The translations under genes and the position numbers were made by a program. This document shows positions 37,585-47,478 of a stretch of DNA of 64,000 nucleotides, piece by piece (position 1 is the first letter of the stretch; each line of letters begins with the position of its first letter). The notes below the pieces were generated by a model that was not told the origin of the DNA, did not search any database, and saw nothing but the letters and a program-made list of their open reading frames with translations. Origin of the DNA: S5-A14a sp022766365 (GTDB lineage Bacteria > Bacillota > Clostridia > Peptostreptococcales > Anaerovoracaceae); NCBI GenBank assembly GCA_050313295.1, contig JBNPLD010000009.1; one strand, written 5' to 3'.

Positions 37585-39198
37585 CTATTGTTCTATGAGT
37601 TCTCTGGCGTTTTCCATTGTGGCTTCTGTGATGCGAACTCCGCCAAGGAGTCTTGCAATTTCCTTCACCTTATCTTCTCCTTTAAGTTCTTCTACGAATG
37701 TGAACGTTTCAGAGTCATCAGCTTCTTTGTAAATTCTGTAATTGTGATCACCTTTTGCTGCAATCTGTGGAAGGTGAGTGATAGAGATAACTTGGTGATT
37801 TGCACCAAGCTCTTTAAGTTTATTCCCTACAATGCTGGCTGTCATACCACTGATCCCTGTATCCACCTCATCAAAGATGAGTGTAGAAATATTCTCAAAC
37901 TCTGCCGTTATAGCTTTGATGGCGAGCATAATTCTAGAAACTTCACCGCCTGAAGCAACTTTAGCAAGAGGTTTTAGAGGTTCTCCTTTATTTGTAGTTA
38001 TGAATAATTCGACATCATCCATTCCTTTTGGTGTAGAAGATTTTAAAGGCTTAATGCTGACTTTTAGATCCGCATCCTTGAAATTGAGCTGTGAAAGTTG
38101 CTTTATTACGGATTTAGAAAGATTATCACCTGCAGTGCGCCTGGCCGAAGTAAGTTGTTTTGCTGCATCGTAAAGAACGGAACGGGATTCTTCCAACTTT
38201 CCTTTAAGCATAGCTTTTTCTTCATCGAAATTTTCCAATTTATCTAACTTATCGTTCAATTCATCTCGATGCCTGAGAATTTCAGGAATCGTATCTCCAT
38301 ATTTTTTCTTTAAGCTGTCAATGAGAGCAAGTCGCTCCATAGTCTGATCTAATTCGAGTTGAGAAAAACTGTTGGAGTCTAATATGTCTTTCAATGAAGT
38401 AATAACCTCAGCTAAATTAATAGAAACAGTATCGAGGTCATTTGACAGTCGAGAAAGCTCTTCTGTGTAGCCGGAAATATCTCCAATAGCAGAAACTGCA
38501 CTGCCAACAAGGGAATCCGCTGAATGATCACCTCCGCTAAGATCCTCATAAGCTGAAGCTAAACCAGTCGTAATTCCTTCGGCGTTCTGAAGAAAACTCA
38601 TTCGCTCCTCAAGTTCATCATCTTCATTTATTGCAAGGTTAGCCTGATCAATTTCCTGAATAGCATATGAATAGAAGTCTGCCTTAGCACGATCCTCTTT
38701 GATTGAAGCAACTAAGGTATTGTATTCATTCTTTAGTTTTGTAAACTCGTCATAAGCGTTTATATATTTTCGGTAGGGAACAGAAACATACCTCCCACCG
38801 AAGTTATCTAAAAGGTCAATATGTGTCTCAGGATTGAGAAGGGAGGTGTTATCAAACTGACCGTGAATTTGAGCATGATTTTCTGCCAACGAAACAAGGC
38901 GTCCCAAAGGCACGCTATTTCCATTGATTTTACATTGATTTCTACCGTTTGAGGTGATTTCTCTGATTATGTTGTAATCAATTCCGTCAAAGTTTGCTTC
39001 CATCTCAATATAAGCCTTATCGGAGCCATGCCTTATAAATGTTGTGTCTGCACGACTGCCAAGGGCAAGGCTTATAGCAGTTGCTACGACAGATTTACCT
39101 GATCCGGTTTCACCCGTAATAATGTTAAGACCGGAATGAAAGTTAAATTCCGTATTCTTAATTATGGCGAAATCTCGAATTTTGATGGATTTGATCAT
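37585..39198 (-). CDS. recN: DNA repair protein RecN
   Basis: RecN is an SMC-like ATPase acting early in double-strand break repair. Walker A is NIITGETGSGKSVVATAI, the Walker B/signature part is VASGGEVSRIMLAIK and LIFDEVDTGISG, with the coiled-coil region between (~150-340). The 537-residue length is normal. Its start overlaps the argR stop by 4 bp (ATGA), the usual argR-recN pairing of Firmicutes. Confidence 0.95.
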   Translation of the reverse strand: MIKSIKIRDFAIIKNTEFNFHSGLNIITGETGSGKSVVATAISLALGSRADTTFIRHGSDKAYIEMEANFDGIDYNIIREITSNGRNQCKINGNSVPLGRLVSLAENHAQIHGQFDNTSLLNPETHIDLLDNFGGRYVSVPYRKYINAYDEFTKLKNEYNTLVASIKEDRAKADFYSYAIQEIDQANLAINEDDELEERMSFLQNAEGITTGLASAYEDLSGGDHSADSLVGSAVSAIGDISGYTEELSRLSNDLDTVSINLAEVITSLKDILDSNSFSQLELDQTMERLALIDSLKKKYGDTIPEILRHRDELNDKLDKLENFDEEKAMLKGKLEESRSVLYDAAKQLTSARRTAGDNLSKSVIKQLSQLNFKDADLKVSIKPLKSSTPKGMDDVELFITTNKGEPLKPLAKVASGGEVSRIMLAIKAITAEFENISTLIFDEVDTGISGMTASIVGNKLKELGANHQVISITHLPQIAAKGDHNYRIYKEADDSETFTFVEELKGEDKVKEIARLLGGVRITEATMENARELIEQ

Positions 39199-39662
39199 AT
39201 TGACAAGTTTCGCTTTGTGATGAGATCATCCAAAATACCTAAAATTTCTTTGGTATTACTCTCATCATCAACAATCAGAAGAAGTGTATTGTCTCCGGCA
39301 ACACTTCCCACAAGGTGAGGGAGACCGATGGAGTCAACGGCTTCTCCTGCTGCATGACCACAACCTGAGAGAGTCTTAACAACTATAAGATTGTTTACAG
39401 AAACTGTAGATTTGATACTCTCACGGAAAATTTTCTTGAATCTGTCAGAAATAGGAACGTCATCTGTGACATTAGCAGAGTACTTATAGTGCCCGTTAGA
39501 TGCGGCTACTTTTATTAATTGCAGATCTTTGATATCCCTTGATACGGTTGCCTGAGTGACAGGAAAACCGGCATCTTCCAAAAGCTCTACTAACATTTCC
39601 TGTGTATCAACATCGTTATTGTTGATAATTTCCAAAATTTTATTCTGTCTTGAATAACGCAT
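39195..39662 (-). CDS. argR: Arginine repressor ArgR/AhrC
   Basis: The N-terminal winged helix (RQNKILEIINNNDVDTQEMLVELL, PVTQATVSRDIKDL) binds ARG boxes. The C-terminal domain has GCGHAAGEAVD and VGSVAGDNTLLLIV with the arginine-contacting residues used in hexamer formation. Length is 155 residues. An ARG-box-like palindrome lies 24 bp upstream, pointing to self-regulation of argR-recN. Confidence 0.93.
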   Translation of the reverse strand: MRYSRQNKILEIINNNDVDTQEMLVELLEDAGFPVTQATVSRDIKDLQLIKVAASNGHYKYSANVTDDVPISDRFKKIFRESIKSTVSVNNLIVVKTLSGCGHAAGEAVDSIGLPHLVGSVAGDNTLLLIVDDESNTKEILGILDDLITKRNLSI

Positions 39663-39685
39663 AATTAATCTCCTTATTATTTAAG

Positions 39686-39704
39686 AATGATTATAATAAT
39701 TCAT
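39686..39704. promoter_or_regulatory. ARG-box-like operator upstream of argR
   Basis: An AT-rich near-palindrome of ATGAAT/ATTCAT type (AATGATTATAATAATTCAT) matches the general ARG box pattern of 18-bp imperfect palindromes. Confidence 0.5.
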
Positions 39705-39892
39705 AGATAGTATATCATGCAAAGAATAAAATGTATATGATTTTCAAGAAATTTCTCGAAAAAAATATGAATTTTCTCTCCGAATTTATTTGGTTTTATT
39801 CATATGGGGAAATACTGATTGTTAGACAAACACCTGTTCATATGCTATAATAATTTGATGATTTGTAATAATGATTTAGAAGGATAAATTAA

Positions 39893-40399
39893 ATGAGAAT
39901 TTTGGGAATAGATCCCGGATACGGGATTATGGGATGGGCTGTTCTGGATAAGGTAGGCAATAGGTTTATACCTGTGGATTTCGGGTCGATTACGACAGAA
40001 GCTGATACGCCCATGGAAGACAGACTGGAATGTATATATAATGCCCTTGAATCTATCATACATAGGTATAAACCGGAAGAAGCGTCAATTGAGGAGCTAT
40101 TCTTCAATAATAACGCAAAGACTGCACTTCTGGTGGGTGAGGCCAGAGGAGTTGCAATTTTAGCCTGTGTTAAAGGAGGGTTAATAATCAGTGAATATAC
40201 ACCTCTTCAAATTAAGCAAGCTCTGGTAGGGTACGGAAGAGCAGACAAGAGGCAGATTCAGGATATGGTAAGAAGGATTCTTAATTTAAAAGAAACTCCA
40301 AGACCTGATGATACAGCCGATGCCATTGCCGCTGCCATATGTCATGGCCACAGCGTGGGCGGACGTAATATTTTATTGCGAGAGAAAAAAGGCATTTAA
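39893..40399 (+). CDS. ruvC: Crossover junction endonuclease RuvC
   Basis: RuvC cuts Holliday junctions symmetrically. The RNase H-like active-site acids are in RILGIDPGYG, EASIEELFF and PRPDDTADAIA. The 168-residue length is normal. ruvC, ruvA and ruvB follow in one direction, making the full branch-migration and resolution set. Confidence 0.95.
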   Translation: MRILGIDPGYGIMGWAVLDKVGNRFIPVDFGSITTEADTPMEDRLECIYNALESIIHRYKPEEASIEELFFNNNAKTALLVGEARGVAILACVKGGLIISEYTPLQIKQALVGYGRADKRQIQDMVRRILNLKETPRPDDTADAIAAAICHGHSVGGRNILLREKKGI

Positions 40400-40478
40400 A
40401 AGCGTAATCACATATAAGTGCCATAGCATATAAAATCTAATATGAAAGAATATTTAGAGTTATTTGAGGATTTGAGGA

Positions 40479-41105
40479 ATGATTAAATTTTTAAAGGGCA
40501 AATTTCATCCCTACAGTATTGGGAGTGTGATTGTAGAGACTGTTTCTGGCATAGGGTTTGAGGTTTTCGTACCTTCAAATTCACAGGTATACAGGACCCT
40601 TGAAGGTGAAGATGTGAAGCTTCATACAGAGATGGTTGTAAAGGACGACGGTATGACGCTTTATGGTTTCAGCGACATGGAAAGCCTGGACGTTTTCCGG
40701 ATGCTGATAACAGTAAATGGGGTGGGCCCGAAGGCAGCTATGTCTATAATGTCAACTCTCAGTATAGGTCAGCTTGTACCGGCAATTGCGGGGGGAGATG
40801 CTAAGTCCATCGCAACGTCACCGGGCGTCGGGAAGAAAACGGCTGAAAGGCTCATTTTGGAACTTAAGGATAAGGTAGGAAAGTATGCAGAGTCTAATGG
40901 AATTACAGGAAATGACAGGTCTGTAGAAGGCATGGCTGCTTCGGCCTCTGATATTCCATCTGATGATGAGTTTATACAGGCTCTTGAGGCACTGATTTCC
41001 TTAGGCTATAATCGAAGTGAGGCGATGGGAGCTTTGGAAAAAGTAAAGGATAATGCATCCACCGCTGAGGAGTATATAAGGAAGGCTTTGGGACAACTTT
41101 TCTGA
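40479..41105 (+). CDS. ruvA: Holliday junction branch migration protein RuvA
   Basis: RuvA binds four-way junctions as a tetramer. The N-terminal OB-fold (MIKFLKGKF...), two helix-hairpin-helix motifs (LITVNGVGPKAA, TSPGVGKKTAERLILELKDK) and the C-terminal RuvB-contact domain (ALEALISLGYNRSEA) are complete. Length 208 residues. Confidence 0.95.
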   Translation: MIKFLKGKFHPYSIGSVIVETVSGIGFEVFVPSNSQVYRTLEGEDVKLHTEMVVKDDGMTLYGFSDMESLDVFRMLITVNGVGPKAAMSIMSTLSIGQLVPAIAGGDAKSIATSPGVGKKTAERLILELKDKVGKYAESNGITGNDRSVEGMAASASDIPSDDEFIQALEALISLGYNRSEAMGALEKVKDNASTAEEYIRKALGQLF

Positions 41106-41181
41106 TAAGCAGGCATCGGTTATTCGAAAAGTTTTGCACTTTATATTCCATGAACTATTTGATTTTTGAATGGAGAGAAAA

Positions 41182-42321
41182 ATGGACGAGAGAATAACCC
41201 AAACTCATGCTATGGGTTCGGAGGATAAACAGGACGTGAGCCTCAGGCCACAGAAACTTGAGGATTTTATCGGACAGAAAAAGGTCAAGGAAAATCTCAA
41301 GGTGTTTATTGAGGCGGCTAAGATGAGAGGGGATCAGCTGGATCACGTTCTTTTTTATGGACCGCCGGGGCTTGGAAAAACAACTCTTGCAGGTATCATA
41401 GCCAATGAGTTGGGAGTGGATATTAAAATCACATCAGGTCCTGCCATAGAACGAGCAGGGGATTTGGCGGCAATTTTGACAAACCTGAACGACAACGATG
41501 TTTTGTTCATCGATGAAATTCACAGGTTAAACCGTTCTGTGGAGGAAGTTCTTTACTCCGCAATGGAAGATTACGCCCTGGATATCATAATTGGAAAGGG
41601 CCCGTCCGCAAGATCTATAAGACTGGATATTGCCAAGTTCACTTTAATTGGGGCGACAACCAGAGCAGGGAGCCTTTCAGCACCCCTCAGAGACAGATTT
41701 GGTGTTATCAGCAAGTTTGAAATGTATGAAGAAGACGAGCTTGCAGAGATAATTCGCAGATCTGCCAGTATTATGGGGATACACGCTGATCCGAAAGCTC
41801 TTTTAAAAATGGCGAGATGTTCAAGGGGAACACCAAGGGTTGCCAATAGGATGTTAAAGAGGCTGAGGGATTTTGCCCAAGTTTTGGGTGATGGCAACAT
41901 TACCCTCGAAAGTGCCACCAAGGGTCTTGAAGCACTAGGTGTCGATCCTGCAGGTCTTGAAACTCTGGACAGGGATATTCTACTGACGATAATCAAGAGG
42001 TTCGGAGGCGGTCCTGTTGGAATTGATACGATTTCGGCGGCAATAGGAGAAGAAAAAGTCACAATTGAAGACGCATACGAGCCGTATCTTATTCAAAAGG
42101 GGTTTCTATATCGCACACCTAAGGGAAGAATGGTCTCACAAGCAGGTTATGAACATATGGGAATAGAGTGGATAGGAAATGACTCTGAAAACAGGAATGA
42201 GTCTTATGCTGAGGACAAAAGGTCAACCACAGAGGGATATTTTGATGCGTATGAAGGTGATCAACCTTCCGATACTGGTGGTGAACAGCTTTCTATAAGA
42301 GAAATTATCAAGGGAGAATAG
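41182..42321 (+). CDS. ruvB: Holliday junction helicase RuvB
   Basis: The AAA+ motor for branch migration. Walker A FYGPPGLGKTTLAG, Walker B VLFIDEIHRL, GATTRAG (sensor 1) and the beta-hairpin region are present, and the C-terminal winged helix ends near RTPKGRMVSQAGYEHMGI. About 50 extra acidic, polar residues follow it (rich in Asn, Glu, Asp, Ser) and end in REIIKGE; most RuvB stop at the winged helix. ATG 41182 is chosen for GGAGAG upstream; an ATG at 41170 would add four residues. The stop directly abuts queA. Confidence 0.93.
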   Translation: MDERITQTHAMGSEDKQDVSLRPQKLEDFIGQKKVKENLKVFIEAAKMRGDQLDHVLFYGPPGLGKTTLAGIIANELGVDIKITSGPAIERAGDLAAILTNLNDNDVLFIDEIHRLNRSVEEVLYSAMEDYALDIIIGKGPSARSIRLDIAKFTLIGATTRAGSLSAPLRDRFGVISKFEMYEEDELAEIIRRSASIMGIHADPKALLKMARCSRGTPRVANRMLKRLRDFAQVLGDGNITLESATKGLEALGVDPAGLETLDRDILLTIIKRFGGGPVGIDTISAAIGEEKVTIEDAYEPYLIQKGFLYRTPKGRMVSQAGYEHMGIEWIGNDSENRNESYAEDKRSTTEGYFDAYEGDQPSDTGGEQLSIREIIKGE

Positions 42322-43449
42322 ATGCACATAGAGGATTTTAATTATAATTTACCGGAGGAATTAATCGCACAGTACCCGACAAAGGAAAGAGACAGATGCA
42401 GACTTATGGTTGTGAATAGGGAGCAGAACACAATATCCCATGAGATGTTCTATCAGATTTTGGATCATCTTTATCCCGGAGACTGTATGGTTTTTAATTC
42501 CTCTAAGGTTCTGCCTGCAAGGCTGTTCGGTAAAAAAATCGGAACAGGCGTTCCGGTTGAATTTCTCCTGACAAAGAGAATAGAAGGAAGAACTGATGAG
42601 GGAGATATCTGGGAGACGATGGTGAGACCGGGACGCAGACTTAAACCAGGAGATGAAGTGGTGTTTGGCAGGTGGTCTGATGGAGGAGATGTTGAATCTG
42701 AACGTCACGGCAGTACAAGTGTTAACGATACACAGGAGACAAAACTAATAGCAGAAATTCTTGAATATGGAGAAGCCGGTACAAGAATAGTACGCTTCAA
42801 ATACGATGGTATATTTATGGAGATTTTGGATGAAATTGGAAGAATGCCGCTGCCACCATACATTGACAGAGATTCTGAAGAATCAGATAAAGAAATGTAT
42901 CAGACGGTATATGCTGATAAACTTGGTTCAGTTGCCAGTCCGACAGCAGGACTTCATTTCACGGAAAACCTTTTGAATGAAGCAAAAGCAAAGGGTGTAA
43001 AGCTTGAATTTGTTACGTTGCATGTGGGCATAGGAACTTTTCGACCGGTTAAAGTTGAAAACATAGAGGAGCATAAGATGCACTTTGAGGAATATAGCAT
43101 TTCAGAAGAAACCGCAAGATCCATAAACGAAAGCATTTTGTCAGGAAATCGTGTGATTTCAGTTGGCACTACTTCTACAAGAACATTGGAAAGTGCCGCT
43201 TATCTGGACGAAAAATCCGGGAAATATCTTGTTAGAGCGGGGAGTTCATCCACGGGCATATTCATATACCCGGGATATGAATTTAAAATTATCAAGGCAC
43301 TTGTAACCAATTTTCATCTTCCTAAATCCACACTCCTTATGCTAATATCTGCACTTTACGACAGAGAGAAAATCCTGGAGGCATATCATATTGCTGTGGA
43401 AGAAAAATACAGATTTTTTAGTTATGGAGATGCTATGCTCATTGAATAA
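42322..43449 (+). CDS. queA: S-adenosylmethionine:tRNA ribosyltransferase-isomerase QueA
   Basis: QueA adds the epoxycyclopentane ring of queuosine to preQ1 in tRNA. The N-terminus (FNYNLPEELIAQYP), GRMPLPPYI, SVASPTAGLHFT and HVGIGTFRPV segments are diagnostic. At 375 residues it is slightly longer than usual because of a Ser/Glu-rich stretch near 125-145. It begins on the base after the ruvB stop and precedes tgt, the conserved ruvAB-queA-tgt order. Its downstream partner QueH is fused to AsnA at 1852. Confidence 0.95.
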   Translation: MHIEDFNYNLPEELIAQYPTKERDRCRLMVVNREQNTISHEMFYQILDHLYPGDCMVFNSSKVLPARLFGKKIGTGVPVEFLLTKRIEGRTDEGDIWETMVRPGRRLKPGDEVVFGRWSDGGDVESERHGSTSVNDTQETKLIAEILEYGEAGTRIVRFKYDGIFMEILDEIGRMPLPPYIDRDSEESDKEMYQTVYADKLGSVASPTAGLHFTENLLNEAKAKGVKLEFVTLHVGIGTFRPVKVENIEEHKMHFEEYSISEETARSINESILSGNRVISVGTTSTRTLESAAYLDEKSGKYLVRAGSSSTGIFIYPGYEFKIIKALVTNFHLPKSTLLMLISALYDREKILEAYHIAVEEKYRFFSYGDAMLIE

Positions 43450-43550
43450 TGATGTTGGGTTTTAATTATAATTAGAATGTAATACAAATAAAATTTTAAA
43501 AAATCTATACGGATAATTATGAATAGAGAGAATGTTTATACGAGGATTTT

Positions 43551-44687
43551 ATGAAACATAGTATTAAATATACATTAATAAAAAAGGATAAGCATACTGC
43601 GGCGAGACGGGGTGTTATAACTACACCCCACGGAGAAATACAAACACCCGTATTTATGCCTGTGGGCACAGCAGCTACGGTAAAGGCTATGAGACCTGAG
43701 CAGGTGGAAGAGCTGGGAGCAGAAATAATACTGTCTAACACATACCATTTGTATCTGAGACCGGGGCATGAACTGATCCGGGAGGCAGGTGGATTGCACA
43801 AGTTTATGAATTGGCACAAACCGATTTTGACAGATAGCGGTGGATTTCAGGTTTTTTCTCTAAAAGGATTGAGAAAGATAACTGAAGAAGGCGTCACTTT
43901 CCAGAGCCACATCGATGGATCACGACATAAACTTACACCTGAGAAAGTGATTGAAATTCAAACGGCTTTGGGGTCTGATATAATGATGGCGTTTGATGAA
44001 TGCCCACCATATCCGGCTGATAAATCCTATGTTGAGAAATCACTTGATACGACAATCAGGTGGCTAAAACGTTGTAAAGATGTACACCACAATACGGAAA
44101 AACAGGCACTTTTTGGGATTATGCAGGGAGGTATGCATTACGATCTGAGGAAACGTTCTGCTGAAGCCATTGTTGAACTCGATCTTCCGGGATATTCCAT
44201 AGGAGGTCTTTCTGTCGGAGAACCTAAGGAGCTTATGCTAGAAGTTCTGGATTATTGCGTGGATTTTTTGCCGGTAGATAAACCAAGATATGTTATGGGT
44301 GTCGGGACACCCGATTATATATTTGAAGGAGTAGAACGCGGAGTAGACATGTTCGACTGCGTTCTGCCGACCAGAGTAGCAAGAAACGGTCAGGCGATGA
44401 CGAGCCAAGGTCCTCTCAACATGAAGAACAAGAAGTTTGAGAAAGATTTTCGTCCTCTGGATGAGAGCTGTGATTGTTATACTTGTAGGAACTACTCCAG
44501 GGCATATATCAGACATCTGGTAAAGGCTAACGAAATCTTTGCTTCCATGCTTCTTTCGAACCATAATCTGGCTTTCCTTGTTAATATGATGAAGGGAATC
44601 AGAACATCAATAGAAGAAGACAGGTTCGTAGAATACAAGAAAGATTTTTATGATAATTACTACGGTGAAGGAAACTATGAACGATAA
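43551..44687 (+). CDS. tgt: Queuine/preQ1 tRNA-guanine transglycosylase
   Basis: Tgt swaps guanine 34 of Asp, Asn, His and Tyr tRNAs for preQ1. SNTYHLYLRPG, DSGGFQVFSL (nucleophilic Asp region), GIMQGGMHYDLR, GGLSVGE and the zinc ligands CDCYTCRNYSRAYIRHL are present. Length 378 residues. It is followed by rlmD, which starts inside its last codons. Confidence 0.96.
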   Translation: MKHSIKYTLIKKDKHTAARRGVITTPHGEIQTPVFMPVGTAATVKAMRPEQVEELGAEIILSNTYHLYLRPGHELIREAGGLHKFMNWHKPILTDSGGFQVFSLKGLRKITEEGVTFQSHIDGSRHKLTPEKVIEIQTALGSDIMMAFDECPPYPADKSYVEKSLDTTIRWLKRCKDVHHNTEKQALFGIMQGGMHYDLRKRSAEAIVELDLPGYSIGGLSVGEPKELMLEVLDYCVDFLPVDKPRYVMGVGTPDYIFEGVERGVDMFDCVLPTRVARNGQAMTSQGPLNMKNKKFEKDFRPLDESCDCYTCRNYSRAYIRHLVKANEIFASMLLSNHNLAFLVNMMKGIRTSIEEDRFVEYKKDFYDNYYGEGNYER

Positions 44688-46143
44688 CATTGAGATCAGA
44701 AAAGTCTGTCCTCATGACGAGCTTTGCGGCGGCTGCACTTATCAAGGAGTGGAGTACACAAAACAGCTTTCGGAGAAGGAGAGTACGGCCCGCAGATATT
44801 TTGTTGAAAAAAATGCGGAAGAACCCCCATGGGATGTTACGGAAGCTGCTTCAGCCGGTATGTATGAGTACCGCAACAAGATGGAGTTTACCTTTGGCGA
44901 TTTGATCAAGGGAGGAGAACTCACTTTGGGTATGCACAAAAAAGGAAATTTTATGTCTATAGTCACGGTGGATGAATGTCAGCTTGTGACGGAGGATTTT
45001 CGCAAAATATTAAAGTTTACGTTAGAGCATGCTCGGGAGAAGGGGTACGGAAAATATAATAAAAAGAGCCATTGCGGACTGCTCAGAAATCTTATCATAA
45101 GAAATGGAGTTAGGACAGATGAGCTTCTCGTAAATATAGTCACTTCAAGTGAACCCGGATTTAAGGAGGAAGAATTTGTTTCAGGACTTTTAAGTTTGGA
45201 ACTCGATGATAAAATAGTAGGAATTTTAAGAACTGTTAACGACAATATCGGCGATGCAGTTAATCCCGAATCTGTTAAGATCCTCTGGGGCCGAGATTAC
45301 TATATGGAAGTGGTGGCAGGACTCAAATTTAAAGTCAGTGCTTTCTCCTTCTTTCAGACAAATGTTGCTGCGGCTGAAAAGCTGTATGAGGATGCAGTGT
45401 CTCTAATCGATGATCTTGAGGGGAAAACGGTTTTTGACTTGTATTGTGGTACAGGAACAATAAGCCAGATTATCGCGCGGCGTGCCAAAAATGTCGTTGG
45501 AGTTGAGTTGGTTGAGGAGGCAGTTGAAGCTGCAAGGGAAAATGCTGAAATCAACGGTATAACTAATTGTGAGTTCATAGCAGGGGATGTGTACAAGGTT
45601 CTAGCCGATTATGATGGTGTGCCTGACGTGATAGTCGTGGATCCTCCACGTATGGGGATGTCTGAAAAGGCTGTAGCTAAAATTATGAGTTATGGTGTGA
45701 GGGAAATTCTTTATGTATCATGCAATCCGAAAACACTTGCTATGAATGTAAGACAGTTTTCTTTAGGCGGTTATAAGCCTGTTTATGGGAAATTGTATGA
45801 TAATTTTCCGATGACAAGGCATGTGGAGACGGTAGTACTTTTGTGCAGGAAAGATATCGACAGTCATATCGAGGTAAAATTAGAGCTTGACGAAGATGAT
45901 GTAACTAAGGCGGAAAGCAAAGGAACTTATGAGAATATCAAAGAGTATGTGCTTGATAACTATGGGTTTAAGGTTTCAACGCTGTATATAGCCCAGATTA
46001 AGAGGAAGTGTGGGCTTGAGCTTGGAGAAAATTACAATAAGTCCAAAAAAGAAAACAGCAAAGTGCCGGAGTGTCCGAAAGAAAAAGAAGATGCTATCAT
46101 GGATGCGTTAAGGTATTTTGGGATGATAGTGCAGGAGGGATAA
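44677..46143 (+). CDS. rlmD: 23S rRNA (uracil-5)-methyltransferase RlmD/RlmCD (RumA-type)
   Basis: The enzyme makes 5-methyluridine in 23S rRNA. The N-terminal iron-sulfur Cys set is CPHDELCGGCTY; the methyltransferase core has FFQTNVAAAEKLY, DLYCGTGTISQ, VDPPRMGMSEKA and LYVSCNPKT with the nucleophilic Cys. A Clostridia-type C-terminal extension of ~95 residues follows (YIAQIKRKCGLELGENYN, CPKEKEDAI). ATG 44677 matches the family N-terminus. The 3' end of this gene (rum) is a known integration hot spot for ICEs, and foreign DNA begins 5 bp after its stop. Confidence 0.92.
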   Translation: MNDNIEIRKVCPHDELCGGCTYQGVEYTKQLSEKESTARRYFVEKNAEEPPWDVTEAASAGMYEYRNKMEFTFGDLIKGGELTLGMHKKGNFMSIVTVDECQLVTEDFRKILKFTLEHAREKGYGKYNKKSHCGLLRNLIIRNGVRTDELLVNIVTSSEPGFKEEEFVSGLLSLELDDKIVGILRTVNDNIGDAVNPESVKILWGRDYYMEVVAGLKFKVSAFSFFQTNVAAAEKLYEDAVSLIDDLEGKTVFDLYCGTGTISQIIARRAKNVVGVELVEEAVEAARENAEINGITNCEFIAGDVYKVLADYDGVPDVIVVDPPRMGMSEKAVAKIMSYGVREILYVSCNPKTLAMNVRQFSLGGYKPVYGKLYDNFPMTRHVETVVLLCRKDIDSHIEVKLELDEDDVTKAESKGTYENIKEYVLDNYGFKVSTLYIAQIKRKCGLELGENYNKSKKENSKVPECPKEKEDAIMDALRYFGMIVQEG

Positions 46144-46148
46144 GAAAA

Positions 46149-47411
46149 ATGGCTAAAATACAATCAATAGAACCAAATATAGCCGACCTTGTAAATGGTT
46201 GGCTCAAAAGTTATGGCTTAGATTATAAATTGGAACAAGAAAGCCTAAATGCAGAAATAGATAAGGCACTGGATGAGTATAAATCAAAAAGTGGCGGAAC
46301 AGGTGGAAATAGACCGGATGCTAAGCTTTTATTACAAGATAAGGCTCTTAATTATTATCCAGTACTTATAGAGTATAAAGGTTATAAGGACAAACTAATT
46401 AAACTTGATGGTGATAATAGAGTTGATAATAGAACAAGTAAAAATGAGCCTAATTACAAAAATATCAATAGCTATGCCGTAAATGGAGCAGTGCATTATG
46501 CTAATGCCATACTTCATTACACAAGCTACACAGATGTAATAGCTATCGGTGTTACGGGATATAAAAAGACCAATGGAGAAATAGAACATTCCATAGGCGT
46601 TTATTATGTATCTAAGGATAATTTAGGTATTGGTCAGGAAGTAGGAAAATACACAGACCTTTCATTTTTAGGAAAAGAAAACTTTACTGATTTTATCAAA
46701 AAGGTAAATGAGCTTTCTCTATCTAGCGAAGAATTGGAAGCACTTAAAGATAAAAGAGAAAAAGAGATAAATACAAGCCTTGTAAAGCTAAACAATGATA
46801 TTTATGCAAACGAAAAAGGTCTTAGCGAAAATGACAGAGTATATCTTGTATCAGCTTCAATTATGGCAACTCTTGGAATACCAGGAGAAGTAAGCCCTTT
46901 AGAAAAATCTGACCTTAAATCATCTACAGAGGACGGCAACACAGACGGAGAAGTTATAGTCAGAAAAATAGAAGCGTTCTTAAAAAAGAAAAATCTACCA
47001 AAAACAAAACAAGACCTAATAGTAAGAACACTCAAAAATACTCTGCTTTCAGATAACATCAACAAACCTGTAAACGGAGAAAGTCAACTAAAAAGAATAT
47101 TTTCTAAAATAGTAGATGACTTAGGCATTTACTACAAAATAGGTTTAACCACAGACTTTACAGGCAAGCTATTTAATGAAATGTATTCTTGGTTAGGCTT
47201 TACACAAGATAAGCTGAATGATGTAGTTTTAACACCGTCATATGTGGCGAATTTTCTAGTAAAACTTGCAAGAGTAGATAAGGATAGTTATGTTTGGGAC
47301 TTTGCAACGGGGTCTCGTGTCATAATTATGATAACGGCAGATAGTAACGATGGTGACTGGCTTTCAAGCCCTCTACTAGAAAACAAAAATATGGATTGGT
47401 GTGCTTTTTAG
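46149..47411 (+). pseudogene. N6-adenine DNA methylase, cut in motif I by ICE junction
   Basis: The first ~389 residues match the N-terminal part of an N6-adenine restriction-modification methylase. They begin IEPNIADLVNGWL, contain an RNA/DNA nuclease-like GNRPDAKLLLQDKALNYYPVLIEYKG stretch in their early part (too long to quote further), and end exactly in motif I (YVWDFATGS), where a Gly/Ala-rich loop should continue. From 47316 the frame runs into unrelated residues and stops at 47411. The target-recognition and NPPY parts are missing, so it is inactive as a methylase unless the element excises. AGGAGGG at the rlmD stop is its ribosome binding site. Base use is AT-richer than the chromosome. 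The rest of the gene should lie at the far end of the ICE, outside the window. Confidence 0.75.
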
Positions 47412-47454
47412 AGTAATTATTAGAGATAATTGTTCTAAAAAGTACACCAGTCAC
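47353..47454. repeat. Nested inverted repeats at the ICE left end
   Basis: Two nested inverted repeats are present. GTGACTGG (47353-47360) pairs with CCAGTCAC (47447-47454). TGGTGTGCTTTTTAGA (47397-47412) pairs with TCTAAAAAGTACACCA (47434-47449) with one mismatch. They lie inside the ICE within 40-140 bp of the junction and could be recombinase arm sites, an oriT or a terminator. Confidence 0.6.
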
Positions 47455-47478
47455 TTAATAAATGAAGGAGGGGTTCAG

